Below the pieces are notes generated by a model that searched no databases, was not told the DNA's origin, and saw only the letters and a program-made list of their open reading frames with translations. DNA of 64,000 bases from Pelomonas sp. Root1444. Its GTDB lineage: Bacteria; Pseudomonadota; Gammaproteobacteria; Burkholderiales; Burkholderiaceae_C. A program made the position numbers and the translations under genes. The DNA is taken from the NCBI RefSeq assembly GCF_001426885.1, contig NZ_LMFP01000003.1:441306-505305 (forward strand). Reading direction: 5' to 3'. This document shows, in pieces, positions 25,879 to 33,979 of the stretch (within the stretch, counting starts at the first letter, position 1; the number at the start of each line of letters is the position of its first letter).

Positions 25879-26730
25879 TCAACGAAGGGCTCGCGCTGGC
25901 CGACATGCACAAGCCTGGCATGCCGGTTGGCGTGATGCCACGGCGTGCGGGCCGCGTCGGATTCCTCGCAGCCCAGCCAGCCCTGCGAGCCCCAGCAACC
26001 ACAGCGCGGCAGTGGCAGGCTCCGGCACGGCCGCCGCCGACAGGTAGGCCGTGCCCGACGCCGCCGCGATCGATGCGCCGGCGGGCGCCATCAGGCCGAA
26101 GTGGGCCGAGCCGTAGAAATCAGCGACACCCACGTCGAAACTTTCCACGCCGAAATAGCTGGCGAGGTAGATCGGCTTGTCATAGGTGAACGAAATCTCG
26201 GCCTGCAGCACGGTGGCGCCAGCGGACGGGAACGCATCCTCCGTGATCGGAACGACGCCCGTGCTGCTCTGTGGGGCCTCGGGCATGCAACAGTCCAGCC
26301 AGCTGCGCAGAGCGCCCTGGTCGAAGGGCTGCAGGCTAGAGAACAGCCCGTAGTGGGCGACGCCCTTGCCTTCGCTGGTGCCGCTCACCCGGATGGCGAG
26401 ATGCAGTTCGCCCTGGCCAACACCGCCGGTGATCGTGAATCCATCCGCCCACCAGGTCTCGGCGAAGGCTTCATAACCCGGTTGCGGCACGGCGGCGTAG
26501 GCGCCGCTGTTGCCGAAGCCCGCCCGCGCCTTGGCGTAGACGGTCTGCCATTGCGCTTCGGCCGAAAGGTCGCCGAACTCGGACTCGAGCACCTTGTCCG
26601 GCAACGACTGCTCGATTTGGGCACGCACGATGGTGAAAGAGCCGGTGCTGTCCCCCGTGCCGACGGCCAAGACTGGCAGGGAGAAGAAAAGGGCTGCGGC
26701 CACAGCCGGAACTTTCAATTGCGCTTGCAT
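25879..26730 (-). CDS. PEP-CTERM sorting domain protein
   Basis: The 283-residue secreted protein has a signal peptide (MQAQLKVPAVAAALFFSLPVLAVG), a beta-rich middle (TGGVGQGELHLAIRVSGTSEG) and a PEP-CTERM anchor: AVPEPATAALWLLGLAGLAG then RGIRRGP. Exosortase-dependent sorting to the outer surface is the family role. No exosortase (EpsH/XrtB) gene is in the window. After the arginines the frame runs ~20 residues further (HAVASRQPACQACACRPA), longer than usual, which suggests loss of the original stop. The body was not recognised. Confidence 0.82.
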   Translation of the reverse strand: MQAQLKVPAVAAALFFSLPVLAVGTGDSTGSFTIVRAQIEQSLPDKVLESEFGDLSAEAQWQTVYAKARAGFGNSGAYAAVPQPGYEAFAETWWADGFTITGGVGQGELHLAIRVSGTSEGKGVAHYGLFSSLQPFDQGALRSWLDCCMPEAPQSSTGVVPITEDAFPSAGATVLQAEISFTYDKPIYLASYFGVESFDVGVADFYGSAHFGLMAPAGASIAAASGTAYLSAAAVPEPATAALWLLGLAGLAGLRGIRRGPHAVASRQPACQACACRPARALR

Positions 26731-26939
26731 GGACGTGACCTCGGTGGCTGAAACGGTGAGGCGTTCTATCCGCGCTGCGGTTGCTCCACATCCTCCAAGT
26801 TGACGAGCAGGCTCCCGCGCCTTGCCTGCGGATCGCGGCGCCATGCCCGGCGGCCTGCTTTGTGTGGGGATGTTGCCGGCCCTCTCGCGCCGCTGCACCC
26901 GGTAACCGCCGCGTCGGTCAGGCGTGCCACCCTTGCGCA

Positions 26940-27581
26940 ATGTTCGCCCTGCTCCGCTCCAGCCGCCCCAACTGCCCTCCCGCCCTGGCGCCCCGCTTCG
27001 CTTGTGCCGTCGCCATGGCCGGTCTGCTCGCGCTGGCCGGCTGCGGCGGCGGTGGCTCCGATGCCGCGGCGCCGGCGCCCGCGCCCGCGCCGCCACCCCC
27101 CGCGGCCCCCGCACCTGCACCGCCCACCGCCGGCACCCGCATCACCTGCAACCTGCCGAACTTCGAGGCCGAGATGCTGGCCGCGGTCAATGCGCACCGC
27201 CGCAGCGGCGCCACCTGCGGCGCGCGTGGCGCCTTCCCCGCCGCACCCGAACTGACGTGGAACGCGGCCCTCACACAGGCCGCGGTGGCGCACAGCGACG
27301 ACATGGTGGCGAACAACTTCTTCAGCCACACCGGCAGCAACGGCAGCACGCTCGGCACCCGCGCGACGGCCGCCGGCTACGCCTGGAGCAGCCTGGGCGA
27401 GAACATCGCCGCCGGCCAGGCCAGCATCGCCGAGGTGGTGGACGGCTGGATGAAGAGCGACGGGCACTGCGCCAACCTGATGACCGCGACCTTCCGTGAC
27501 ATCGGCGTGGCCTGCGTGGCGGGCAACGCCAACACCACCTACCGCACGTACTGGACCCAGGACTTCGGGACTCCGCGCTGA
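26940..27581 (+). CDS. CAP/SCP-domain lipoprotein
   Basis: The 213-residue protein has a lipoprotein signal (LLALAGCGGGG), an Ala/Pro-rich linker (residues ~42-65) and a CAP domain (CAP/SCP/PR1 superfamily). Key CAP features are LTWNAALTQAAVAHSDDMVANNFFSHTGSNG with the central His, SLGENIAAGQASIAEVVDGWMKSDGHCANLM, and the terminal YRTYWTQDFG. Bacterial CAP proteins are extracytoplasmic; activity is usually unknown. Two Cys pairs (CNLP...CGARG; HCAN...VACVAG) probably form disulfides. It diverges from the PEP-CTERM gene across ~210 bases in which I see no clear promoter. Confidence 0.88.
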   Translation: MFALLRSSRPNCPPALAPRFACAVAMAGLLALAGCGGGGSDAAAPAPAPAPPPPAAPAPAPPTAGTRITCNLPNFEAEMLAAVNAHRRSGATCGARGAFPAAPELTWNAALTQAAVAHSDDMVANNFFSHTGSNGSTLGTRATAAGYAWSSLGENIAAGQASIAEVVDGWMKSDGHCANLMTATFRDIGVACVAGNANTTYRTYWTQDFGTPR

Positions 27582-27724
27582 GTCCTGCGCAGCCGCAGTT
27601 CGTTTCCACTGGCTGGCTGGCCTTCATTGGGGCCGTCACTATTGAGGATGAAAAGCCACCCCGAAGCGGTCGATGATGGACACGCCGAGTGGACAGTCGA
27701 CTCCACGCCAGGGAGGAACGAGTC

Positions 27725-28306
27725 ATGAAGCTGCATCATGCTTTTCTAGTCGCCACCATGAGCCTGTGCCTGGGTGGCTGCAATAAGGCGACGGCTGTCG
27801 CGGGAGCAAAGTTCGTCGGCGCGGCATTCGCGACGGCTGTCGCGGAGCAAGCCGCCACGAAGGTCGTCGAACAGGTCGACTTGTCGTTGCAGGCACCCCA
27901 TCCGCCAGAAGCGGCCGAGCCGACCTGGAACCCCGGCTCGCCTCACCCTTCGGCAGCCCATGTCTTCGCGTCGCAAACGCCAGGCACATGGGTGACGAAA
28001 GCGGGCTATGCATGGAACAACCCGGCCAATGCCGCCGAAGGCGTTCAATGGCAACCCCGAGCGCGGCACCCTCAACACGCGGCCGTTCTCGCGTCGGCGC
28101 AGGAGGGCAACTTCGTGCCTGCCGCCGGCTACAACTGGGTCGACGCGGCCAACAGCGATCTGCGCGTCGTCTGGCAACCCGGCCAGAAGCATCCCAATTT
28201 CGAGCATGTCATCGCCGCCGATGGCGAGGGGCAATGGAGGGCCGAGGAAGGATTTCGCTGGGTCGCCCCTGACGACGCCACCAATTTTGCAGTGGTGGCG
28301 TTGTAG
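27725..28306 (+). CDS. Lipoprotein with three ~40-residue Trp-rich repeats
   Basis: The 193-residue protein has a lipobox (MSLCLGGC, Cys near 19), an Ala/Val-rich helix and then three tandem units of about 40 residues. They begin TWNPGSPHPSAAHVFAS, VQWQPRARHPQHAAVLAS and VVWQPGQKHPNFEHVIAA. Each follows the pattern W-x-PG-x2-HP-x4-HV-A-x5-G-x(W/F)-x3-GY-x-W. The repeat recalls short WxxxG-type modules but I do not recognise a named family. A GGGAGGAACG ribosome site precedes the ATG. The 3' end carries a CCACCA/TGGTGG stem inside the coding sequence. Confidence 0.8.
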   Translation: MKLHHAFLVATMSLCLGGCNKATAVAGAKFVGAAFATAVAEQAATKVVEQVDLSLQAPHPPEAAEPTWNPGSPHPSAAHVFASQTPGTWVTKAGYAWNNPANAAEGVQWQPRARHPQHAAVLASAQEGNFVPAAGYNWVDAANSDLRVVWQPGQKHPNFEHVIAADGEGQWRAEEGFRWVAPDDATNFAVVAL

Positions 28307-28483
28307 GAGCCGGCAAGAAGCCACTCGCCGCGCCTCAAGTCCCGTCGCCGGTGCCAGCGCGCCTTCTCCCGCAGCGCTGCCACGCCGGAGCCGACCTGGA
28401 AAGCTTTTTACCTCCGCTGAATCCAAACCGCCCCGCCGGGCGCTCCAAGGAAGCACCATCCCTTCCCGCCCTTGGAGCCGCCG

Positions 28484-28891
28484 ATGTTCTTCGACCACTT
28501 CCACGCCTTCAGCCCGCTGATGATCCCCATCCTGGCGCTGCTGATCCCCATCGTCGCCATCGTGGCCCACTACCTGGGCCGGGCCAACAGCGAGCGCCAG
28601 CGCCACGAGACCATCCGCGAACTCGTCCGCGCCGGCCAGCCCATCCCGCCCGAGCTGCTGGGCGACGTCCAGGACAGCGACTGGCACTGCGCACGGCGCG
28701 AACGGGCCAACCCCAACCGCATCCTCGTGCCGGCCATCATCAACATCGCCGTCGGCCTGGGGCTGATGGGCATGTTCTCGATGATGATGCCGGGCGCCTG
28801 GCTCTGGAGCATCGGCCTGCTGCCGCTGTTCATCGGGCTGGGCCTGGCGCTGTACTGGACCGTCGAGCGCAAGCAGCAACCCAAGCCGTGA
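28484..28891 (+). CDS. DUF6249-type membrane protein
   Basis: The 135-residue protein has a first membrane helix (PLMIPILALLIPIVAIVAHYL, 11-31), a cytoplasmic stretch RQRHETIRELVRAGQPIPPELL and two more helices near 85-125. The REL-xx-G-xPxPPELL segment is characteristic of small membrane proteins found next to ECF sigma factors. GGAG six bases before the ATG supports this start over an upstream TTG. Its stop overlaps the sigma gene start (GTGA), so the two are translationally coupled. A role as sensor or accessory of the sigma factor is inferred from position only. Confidence 0.82.
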   Translation: MFFDHFHAFSPLMIPILALLIPIVAIVAHYLGRANSERQRHETIRELVRAGQPIPPELLGDVQDSDWHCARRERANPNRILVPAIINIAVGLGLMGMFSMMMPGAWLWSIGLLPLFIGLGLALYWTVERKQQPKP

Positions 28892-29442
28892 CACCCGGCG
28901 CCCCCGCCGAACCGGCCCGGCAGGAGGCCGAGCTCGTGGCCCGCGCCGCCGCTGGCGACCGCACCGCCTTCGCTGCCCTCGTGCAGGCGCATCAAGGCTA
29001 TCTGCGCAAGCTGCTCGGCCGCGTCTGCCGCGGCGACCAGGGCCGCGCCGACGACCTCGCCCAGGAAGCCTTCGTGCGCGCCTGGCGCGCCCTGCCCAAG
29101 TTTCGCGGCGAAGCGCGCTTTCGCACCTGGCTGACGCGGCTGGCCTACTCCGCGCTGGCGGCCGAACGCCCGGCGCTGCCGCGCGTGGATGAGCCGCCGC
29201 CCGACCTGGACGCCCACGGCGACTTCGCGCCCGCGGCCGACTGGCGCATCGACCTCGACCGTGCGATGACGGTCCTCAGCGAGCCCCAGCGCCACGCGCT
29301 GCTGCTCTGCTACGGCGCCGACCTCAGCCACGCCGAAGCTGCCATGGTGCTGGGCTGGCCGCTCGGCACGCTCAAGACCCAGGTGCTGCGCGCCAAGGCC
29401 CGGCTGCGCGTGCAACTGCAAGCATGGGAACCCACGCCATGA
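28888..29442 (+). CDS. ECF-type RNA polymerase sigma factor
   Basis: The 184-residue protein has sigma region 2 (ELVARAAAGDRTAFAALVQAHQ; DDLAQEAFVRAWRALPKF) and region 4 (LSEPQRHALLLCYGADLSHAEAAMVLGWPLGTLKTQVLRA), without region 3, as in ECF sigma factors. The GTG start overlaps the DUF6249 stop. The next gene starts in an ATGA overlap and probably encodes its partner. The target regulon is unknown. A candidate self-promoter (GGAA near 28399 in the gap) is too weak to call. Confidence 0.9.
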   Translation: MTPGAPAEPARQEAELVARAAAGDRTAFAALVQAHQGYLRKLLGRVCRGDQGRADDLAQEAFVRAWRALPKFRGEARFRTWLTRLAYSALAAERPALPRVDEPPPDLDAHGDFAPAADWRIDLDRAMTVLSEPQRHALLLCYGADLSHAEAAMVLGWPLGTLKTQVLRAKARLRVQLQAWEPTP

Positions 29443-29753
29443 CGGACCAAGACCCAGACGTTCCTCTTTTCGACGCCGAACTGCGCCAGCGGTTGGGCGC
29501 TGGTGGGGAGCCGGCCGACGACGGCTTCAGCCTGCGCGTGATGGCGGCGCTGCCGCCTCACGTGAGTCCCGCACAACGCCGCTGGGCCGGTCGGGTTCGG
29601 CGGGCACGCTGGACGGCGCTCAGCATCGCCGCCTGCGGCGTCGCCGCCCTGCTTTCCACCGGCCCCGTCGACGTCCCTCATGCGATGGCGGCGATGGCAT
29701 GGATGGGGCTGCTGATCTTCTGGTCGATTCCACGTTGGTGGCGACCAGGCTGA
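29439..29753 (+). CDS. Small membrane protein, probable anti-sigma partner
   Basis: The 104-residue protein has a soluble N-terminus (DVPLFDAELRQRLGAGGEPADDGFSLRVMAALPP), a basic stretch (RRWAGRVRRARW) and two membrane helices (TALSIAACGVAALLS and AMAAMAWMGLLIFWSI). It overlaps the sigma gene by 4 bases. The arrangement is that of a membrane anti-sigma factor. No zinc-binding HxxxCxxC is present, so it is not a classic ZAS protein. Function is inferred from position and topology. Confidence 0.7.
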   Translation: MTDQDPDVPLFDAELRQRLGAGGEPADDGFSLRVMAALPPHVSPAQRRWAGRVRRARWTALSIAACGVAALLSTGPVDVPHAMAAMAWMGLLIFWSIPRWWRPG

Positions 29754-29845
29754 ACGACCCGGCGCCTTCGGCACGTCCGGGAACATCCCCGCCCCGGCGT
29801 TCGCCCAGCCCGACAGAATCGCGACCACCAACCTGCAGGATCTCT

Positions 29846-30223
29846 ATGAAACGAGTCACCGGCCTCGGCGGCATCTTCTTCAAAGCCAGGAACCCCAAGG
29901 CGCTGGGCGAGTGGTACCGCCAGCACCTGGGCATGGACGTCAGCGAATGGGGCGGCGCCGTGTTCCGCTGGGCCGACGACAGCCCCAGCGGCACGACGAT
30001 CTGGAGCCCGTTCAAGGAGGACACCGACTACATGGCGCCGAGCAGCGCGCCGTTCATGGTCAATTTCCGCGTCGCGGACCTGCACGCACTGCTGGCAGCG
30101 TTGCGGGCCGAGGGCTGCGACGTGCAGGACAAGGTGGACGAATCGGAGTACGGCAAGTTCGGCTGGGTCATGGACCCGGAGGGCAACAAAGTCGAGCTGT
30201 GGGAGCCGCCCGCGGATCGTTGA
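29846..30223 (+). CDS. VOC-family (glyoxalase/bleomycin resistance fold) protein
   Basis: The 125-residue protein shows two beta-alpha-beta-beta-beta units of the vicinal-oxygen-chelate fold: VTGLGGIFFKARNPKALGEWYRQHLGMDV and FMVNFRVADLHALLAALRAEGCDV. It closes with GWVMDPEGNKVELWEP, whose Glu is a usual metal ligand. The partner ligand His of glyoxalase I is not evident at the N-terminus, so the enzymatic role is open. A plausible site CAGGATC precedes the ATG. Confidence 0.88.
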   Translation: MKRVTGLGGIFFKARNPKALGEWYRQHLGMDVSEWGGAVFRWADDSPSGTTIWSPFKEDTDYMAPSSAPFMVNFRVADLHALLAALRAEGCDVQDKVDESEYGKFGWVMDPEGNKVELWEPPADR

Positions 30224-30410
30224 AGCTGCTGAGCGGGCCTGCCGTGCGAATGTGCGGCGCAAAGCCGTTCATGAAACGGCCGGTCGGCATCCCGCCGCGT
30301 TCTGCACACGCCAGCTGACTGACAATCTAGGGGTAGGTCCTGCGCCGGCCGCTCGGCAGGCGCGGGTCATTTCACGGGACTTCGTCCCCCGTCAGCTACG
30401 CCCCTCTCGG

Positions 30411-31208
30411 ATGACCGCCCAAGCCAAGGCTCCCAGCCCCACCCGCAGCCCCGCCGCCCTCACCACGCCGGCCATCGACCCTCTGCAGCAGGGGCTGGCG
30501 CTGTTCCATGCCGCAACGCCCGACTACCGGCGCGCGGCAGGCTGGTTCAAGGCCTCCGCGCAGGCGGGCAACCGCGACGGCATGGCGATGTTCGGGCTGT
30601 GCCAGCTGGAAGGCCTGGGCCTGAGGGCTGAGCCGGTGGAAGCACGGGCGCTGCTGGAACGCGCCGCGGCGGCCGGCAGCACCATCGGCCGCTTTCAGCT
30701 CGGCCGCGTGCTGTTGACGGGTCGGGGCGGACCGGCCGACGAGGCGCGGGGCGTGTCGGCCTATCTCGCGGCGGCGGCCATGGGCCATGCCGAGGCCACG
30801 CTGAACCTTGCCAACTGCCTGTACGCGGGCGTCGGCTGCCTGCCCGACCGGCTCGCAGCCAAGGCGCTGTACCTGCGCAGCCGCACGCTGGGTTGCCAGT
30901 TGCGGGTGCAAGGCGTGCGCCTACGCCGCCGCGAGCTCAAGGCGGTGCGCACGCTGGCGCAGCGCTTCGCCGACCCGAACCGACTGATCTTCCTGTTCGG
31001 TGAGCGCCAGCGCCAACTGTCCCTGCTGCAGGCCCCCACGCAGCCTGCGCCCTTGCCCCGTTCTCGCGCCGCGCAGGCGGCGGCCACACGCCGTTGGCGC
31101 CAGGCCGGCCGGCTGGCCGCGGGCGTGCTGGCCGCGATGGCCGGCACGTTGAAGCAGTACCTGCGCCCGGCATCGCGCGACGCCGGGCCGACGACGCTCA
31201 GTTTCTGA
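30411..31208 (+). CDS. Sel1-repeat (TPR-like) protein
   Basis: The 265-residue protein carries about four Sel1-like helical repeats between residues 25 and 170, for example YRRAAGWFKASAQAGNRDGMAMFGLCQLEG and GVSAYLAAAAMGHAEATLNLANCLYAG. The C-terminal part is Arg- and Ala-rich with one possible membrane helix (LAAGVLAAMAGTLKQYL, ~235-251), suggesting an inner-membrane tail anchor. Sel1 proteins act as protein-interaction scaffolds; no partner is evident. The N-terminus is Pro/Thr-rich. Confidence 0.82.
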   Translation: MTAQAKAPSPTRSPAALTTPAIDPLQQGLALFHAATPDYRRAAGWFKASAQAGNRDGMAMFGLCQLEGLGLRAEPVEARALLERAAAAGSTIGRFQLGRVLLTGRGGPADEARGVSAYLAAAAMGHAEATLNLANCLYAGVGCLPDRLAAKALYLRSRTLGCQLRVQGVRLRRRELKAVRTLAQRFADPNRLIFLFGERQRQLSLLQAPTQPAPLPRSRAAQAAATRRWRQAGRLAAGVLAAMAGTLKQYLRPASRDAGPTTLSF

Positions 31209-31304
31209 CCGGCAGCGCTGAGCTGGCCCTGTCCTGGCCCTGCGCTGGTGGCGCCGCGCTCGCTGGGCACCCTCCGCTTCGGGGGGCCCACCTCGGGGCT
31301 GCGC

Positions 31305-31661
31305 TCACGCATCGATGCTCAGGCCTGCCCGCGCCTTCTTGGTCAGCTTGGCCGCCACCAGCGCATGGGAGCGCTTCACCAGCGCCTTGAGTTCCGCCAG
31401 CGGCAGCGCCTTGGGATCGGACACCGCGACCCAGTGGTACCGCGCCGCATAAGGCGCCGGCGCGAAGCCGGGCAGGCCGGTCAGCTCCAGGAAGCGATGC
31501 TGCTCGACCTTGAAGCTGCAATGCGTCCACGCCCCGGGGTGCGGCCCGCCGACGAAGAACATCTTGCCGCCGACGCTGGCGACCCAGTCGGCGCCCCACT
31601 TGACGTCCTGCGTGGCGCCGGGCAGTTGCATGGCGTAGTCGGCGAGTGCTTTGAAGCTCAT
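31305..31661 (-). CDS. MmcQ/YjbR-family protein
   Basis: The 118-residue protein matches the CyaY-like fold MmcQ/YjbR family. It has the PGATQDVKWGADWVASVGGKMFF opening and the later FLELTGLPGFAPAPYAARYHWVAVSD segment, ending in a basic helix KRSHALVAAKLTKKARAGL. YjbR proteins are cytoplasmic and bind DNA in at least one studied case. The ATG at 31661 follows AGGAGAACGG. It diverges from the LysR gene across ~115 bases that carry a GC-rich short repeat. Confidence 0.85.
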   Translation of the reverse strand: MSFKALADYAMQLPGATQDVKWGADWVASVGGKMFFVGGPHPGAWTHCSFKVEQHRFLELTGLPGFAPAPYAARYHWVAVSDPKALPLAELKALVKRSHALVAAKLTKKARAGLSIDA

Positions 31662-31671
31662 GTCCGTTCTC

Positions 31672-31730
31672 CTGTCCTCGGGCCGAGCGCGGGGCCGCCC
31701 CGCGAGGCCGGCCCGGCAGGCCGAGGCCAG
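31672..31730. repeat. GC-rich REP-like intergenic repeat (partial copy)
   Basis: The stretch GGGCCGAGCGCGGGGCCGCC, followed by GGCCGGCCCGGCAGGCCG, resembles the core at about 55709-55745 (GGGCCGAGCGCCGGGCCGCT, then CCGGCCCGCC). Such segments sit in many intergenic gaps of related genomes, to my recollection. It separates the divergent MmcQ and LysR genes. Confidence 0.5.
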
Positions 31731-31776
31731 CAGGCGTGACCCGACGGGGGCCTCAACACTTACATTCTGGCCTGCC

Positions 31777-32682
31777 ATGGCCCGTACCCGCCTGCCCTCC
31801 CTTGACGCCCTGCTTGCTTTCGAAGCCTGCGCCCGCCTGGGCAGCTTCGAGGCCGCCGCGCAGGAGCTCGCGCTGACGGCCAGCGCCATCGCCAAGCGGC
31901 TGGCCGGCTTGGAAGAAAGACTGGCGCAGGAGTTGCTGACGCGCGGCGCCAAGGGCCTGGCCCTGACGCCGGCCGGCCACGAATACCTGCCTCAGGTTCG
32001 CCAGGCGCTGGCGCTGCTACAGGCCATGCCCCTGCACCGGCGTGCCAGCCAGCAGCGCGAACGGCTGCGCGTGACCTCCACGCCCACGTTCGCGCGCCAG
32101 CTGCTGGTGCCCGCGCTGCCCGGCTTCACCGCGGCCCACCCGCACGTCGAACTGGAGCTGACTCTGTCCGTGCCGCTGCTGGCCGAGGGCGACGCGGGTG
32201 CCGACGTGGAAGTTCGCCACGGCGCCGTGCCGGATGACATCGCGCCCGCGCAGGTGCTGCTGCGCGACCGCCTCACGCCGCTGGCCTCGCCCGCGCTGCT
32301 CGCCCGCTTCGCGCCGCTGCACACGCCGTCCGACCTGCTGGCCCTGCCACTGCTGCGCACGCCGCTGCAACCCTGGGCAACCTGGCTGCGCGCCGCCGGC
32401 CTGACCGACACCCCCGAGCCGGACGATGGCCCCCGACTCGTCGACCTGGGCCTCACGCTGGCCGCGGCGCTGGTCGGCCAGGGCGTGGCGCTGGCGCGGC
32501 TGAGCCTGGCCCGGCATGAGCTGGCCGAGGGCCGGTTGGTGCAGCCGTTCGCGCTGACCGTGCCGGCCGAGCGGCACTACGGGCTGGTGATGCACCGGCC
32601 CAGCCCCGCGGCGGCAGCCTTCGCGGCCTGGCTGCATGGCCATTGCAGGGCGCTGCAGGAAAACTCTTCCGCCGTGGCTTGA
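31777..32682 (+). CDS. LysR-family transcriptional regulator (GcvA-like)
   Basis: The 301-residue protein has an N-terminal winged helix-turn-helix (LPSLDALLAFEACARLGSFEAAAQELALTASAIAKRLAGLEERL) and a periplasmic-binding-like effector domain. The opening resembles the GcvA branch. It lies 72 bases upstream of an FMN alpha-hydroxy-acid oxidase gene on the same strand and diverges from MmcQ, so it may control either. LysR boxes (T-N11-A) were not identified with confidence. Confidence 0.92.
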   Translation: MARTRLPSLDALLAFEACARLGSFEAAAQELALTASAIAKRLAGLEERLAQELLTRGAKGLALTPAGHEYLPQVRQALALLQAMPLHRRASQQRERLRVTSTPTFARQLLVPALPGFTAAHPHVELELTLSVPLLAEGDAGADVEVRHGAVPDDIAPAQVLLRDRLTPLASPALLARFAPLHTPSDLLALPLLRTPLQPWATWLRAAGLTDTPEPDDGPRLVDLGLTLAAALVGQGVALARLSLARHELAEGRLVQPFALTVPAERHYGLVMHRPSPAAAAFAAWLHGHCRALQENSSAVA

Positions 32683-32754
32683 GGTTTTTTCCGGGGCGCC
32701 GCAAGCGCAGCGGGCCTAGCATCGCGGCCTTCCCCAGTTGCGCCCGCCGCCGCC

Positions 32755-33909
32755 ATGCCCGTCATCACCTGCATCGAAGACCTGCGCCAGCTCGCCGAGA
32801 AGCGCGTGCCGCGCATGTTCTACGACTACGCCGACTCCGGCTCCTGGACCGAGACCACCTACCGCGCCAATGAGAGCGACTTCCGCGCCATCAAGCTGCG
32901 CCAGCGCGTGGCCGTCAACATGGAAGGCCGCAGCACCGCCGTGAAGATGGTGGGCCAGGACGCCAAGATGCCCGTGGCCATCGCGCCCGTGGGCCTGACG
33001 GGCATGCAGCACGCCGACGGCGAGATCCACGCAGCGCGCGCGGCCGAGAAGTTCGGCATCCCGTTCACGCTCAGCACGATGAGCATCTGCTCCATCGAGG
33101 ACATCGCCGAGAACACCTCCGCGCCGTTCTGGTTCCAGCTCTACATGATGCGCGACCGCGAGGCGATGGCGCGCATGATCGAGCGCTGCAAGGCTGCCAA
33201 ATGCTCGGCGCTGGTGCTGACGCTGGACCTGCAAGTCATCGGCCAGCGCCACAAGGACCTGAAGAACGGCCTCACCGCGCCGCCGCGGCCCACGCTGGGC
33301 AACATCCTCAACCTGATGACCAAGCCGCGCTGGTGCCTGGGCATGGCCGGCACCCGGCGCCACACCTTCCGCAACCTGGTGGGTCATGTGAAGGGCGTCA
33401 GCGACATGCGCTCGCTGTCGGCCTGGACGAACGAGCAGTTCGACCCGCGCCTGTCCTGGGCCGACGTCGCCTGGGTCAAGGCGCAGTGGGGCGGCAAGCT
33501 CATCCTCAAGGGCATCATGGACGTGGAAGACGCCAAGCTGGCCGTGCAGGCGGGCGCGGACGCCATCGTCGTCAGCAACCACGGCGGGCGGCAGCTGGAC
33601 GGCGCTCCCAGCAGCATCCACGCGCTGCCGGCCATCGTGGCCGAGGTGGGCTCGCAGACCGAGGTGTGGATGGACGGCGGCATCCGCTCCGGCCAGGACG
33701 TGCTCAAGGCCTGGGCGCTGGGCGCGCGCGGCACGATGATCGGCCGCGCGATGGCCTACGGCCTGGGCGCGATGGGCGAGGAAGGCGTGGCCAAGGCGCT
33801 GGCCATCCTGCACAAGGAGCTGGACGTGACGATGGCCTTCTGCGGCCACACGCGGCTGACGAACGTGACGCGCGACATCCTCGTGCCGGGCACCTACCCG
33901 ACCGCCTGA
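32755..33909 (+). CDS. lldD: FMN-dependent alpha-hydroxy-acid oxidase, LldD-type
   Basis: The 384-residue (alpha/beta)8 flavoprotein oxidises L-lactate or a related 2-hydroxy acid. Landmarks are PRMFYDYADSGSWTETTYR near residue 20, MPVAIAPVGLTGMQHADGE near 72, FWFQLYMM near 123, and the catalytic His in VSNHGGRQLDGAPSS near 280 with the FMN loop DGGIRSGQDVLKAWALGA near 308. Membrane association is usual for LldD, feeding electrons to quinone. The substrate could be lactate or another hydroxy acid. Confidence 0.93.
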   Translation: MPVITCIEDLRQLAEKRVPRMFYDYADSGSWTETTYRANESDFRAIKLRQRVAVNMEGRSTAVKMVGQDAKMPVAIAPVGLTGMQHADGEIHAARAAEKFGIPFTLSTMSICSIEDIAENTSAPFWFQLYMMRDREAMARMIERCKAAKCSALVLTLDLQVIGQRHKDLKNGLTAPPRPTLGNILNLMTKPRWCLGMAGTRRHTFRNLVGHVKGVSDMRSLSAWTNEQFDPRLSWADVAWVKAQWGGKLILKGIMDVEDAKLAVQAGADAIVVSNHGGRQLDGAPSSIHALPAIVAEVGSQTEVWMDGGIRSGQDVLKAWALGARGTMIGRAMAYGLGAMGEEGVAKALAILHKELDVTMAFCGHTRLTNVTRDILVPGTYPTA

Positions 33910-33979
33910 GGCCTGCTGTGGTCGCGCGCTGAAGCGCTGCGAGCTTGCCGCGGCCACCACGGCACCGTTAGGCTGGCGC

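Noticed and set aside
28274-28310. Terminator at the end of the repeat lipoprotein gene
   Set aside because: There is a CCACCA/TGGTGG stem inside the coding sequence but no T run after it.
28390-28430. ECF promoter before the DUF6249-sigma operon
   Set aside because: GGAA is present near 28399 but no -10 element with correct spacing could be supported by eye.
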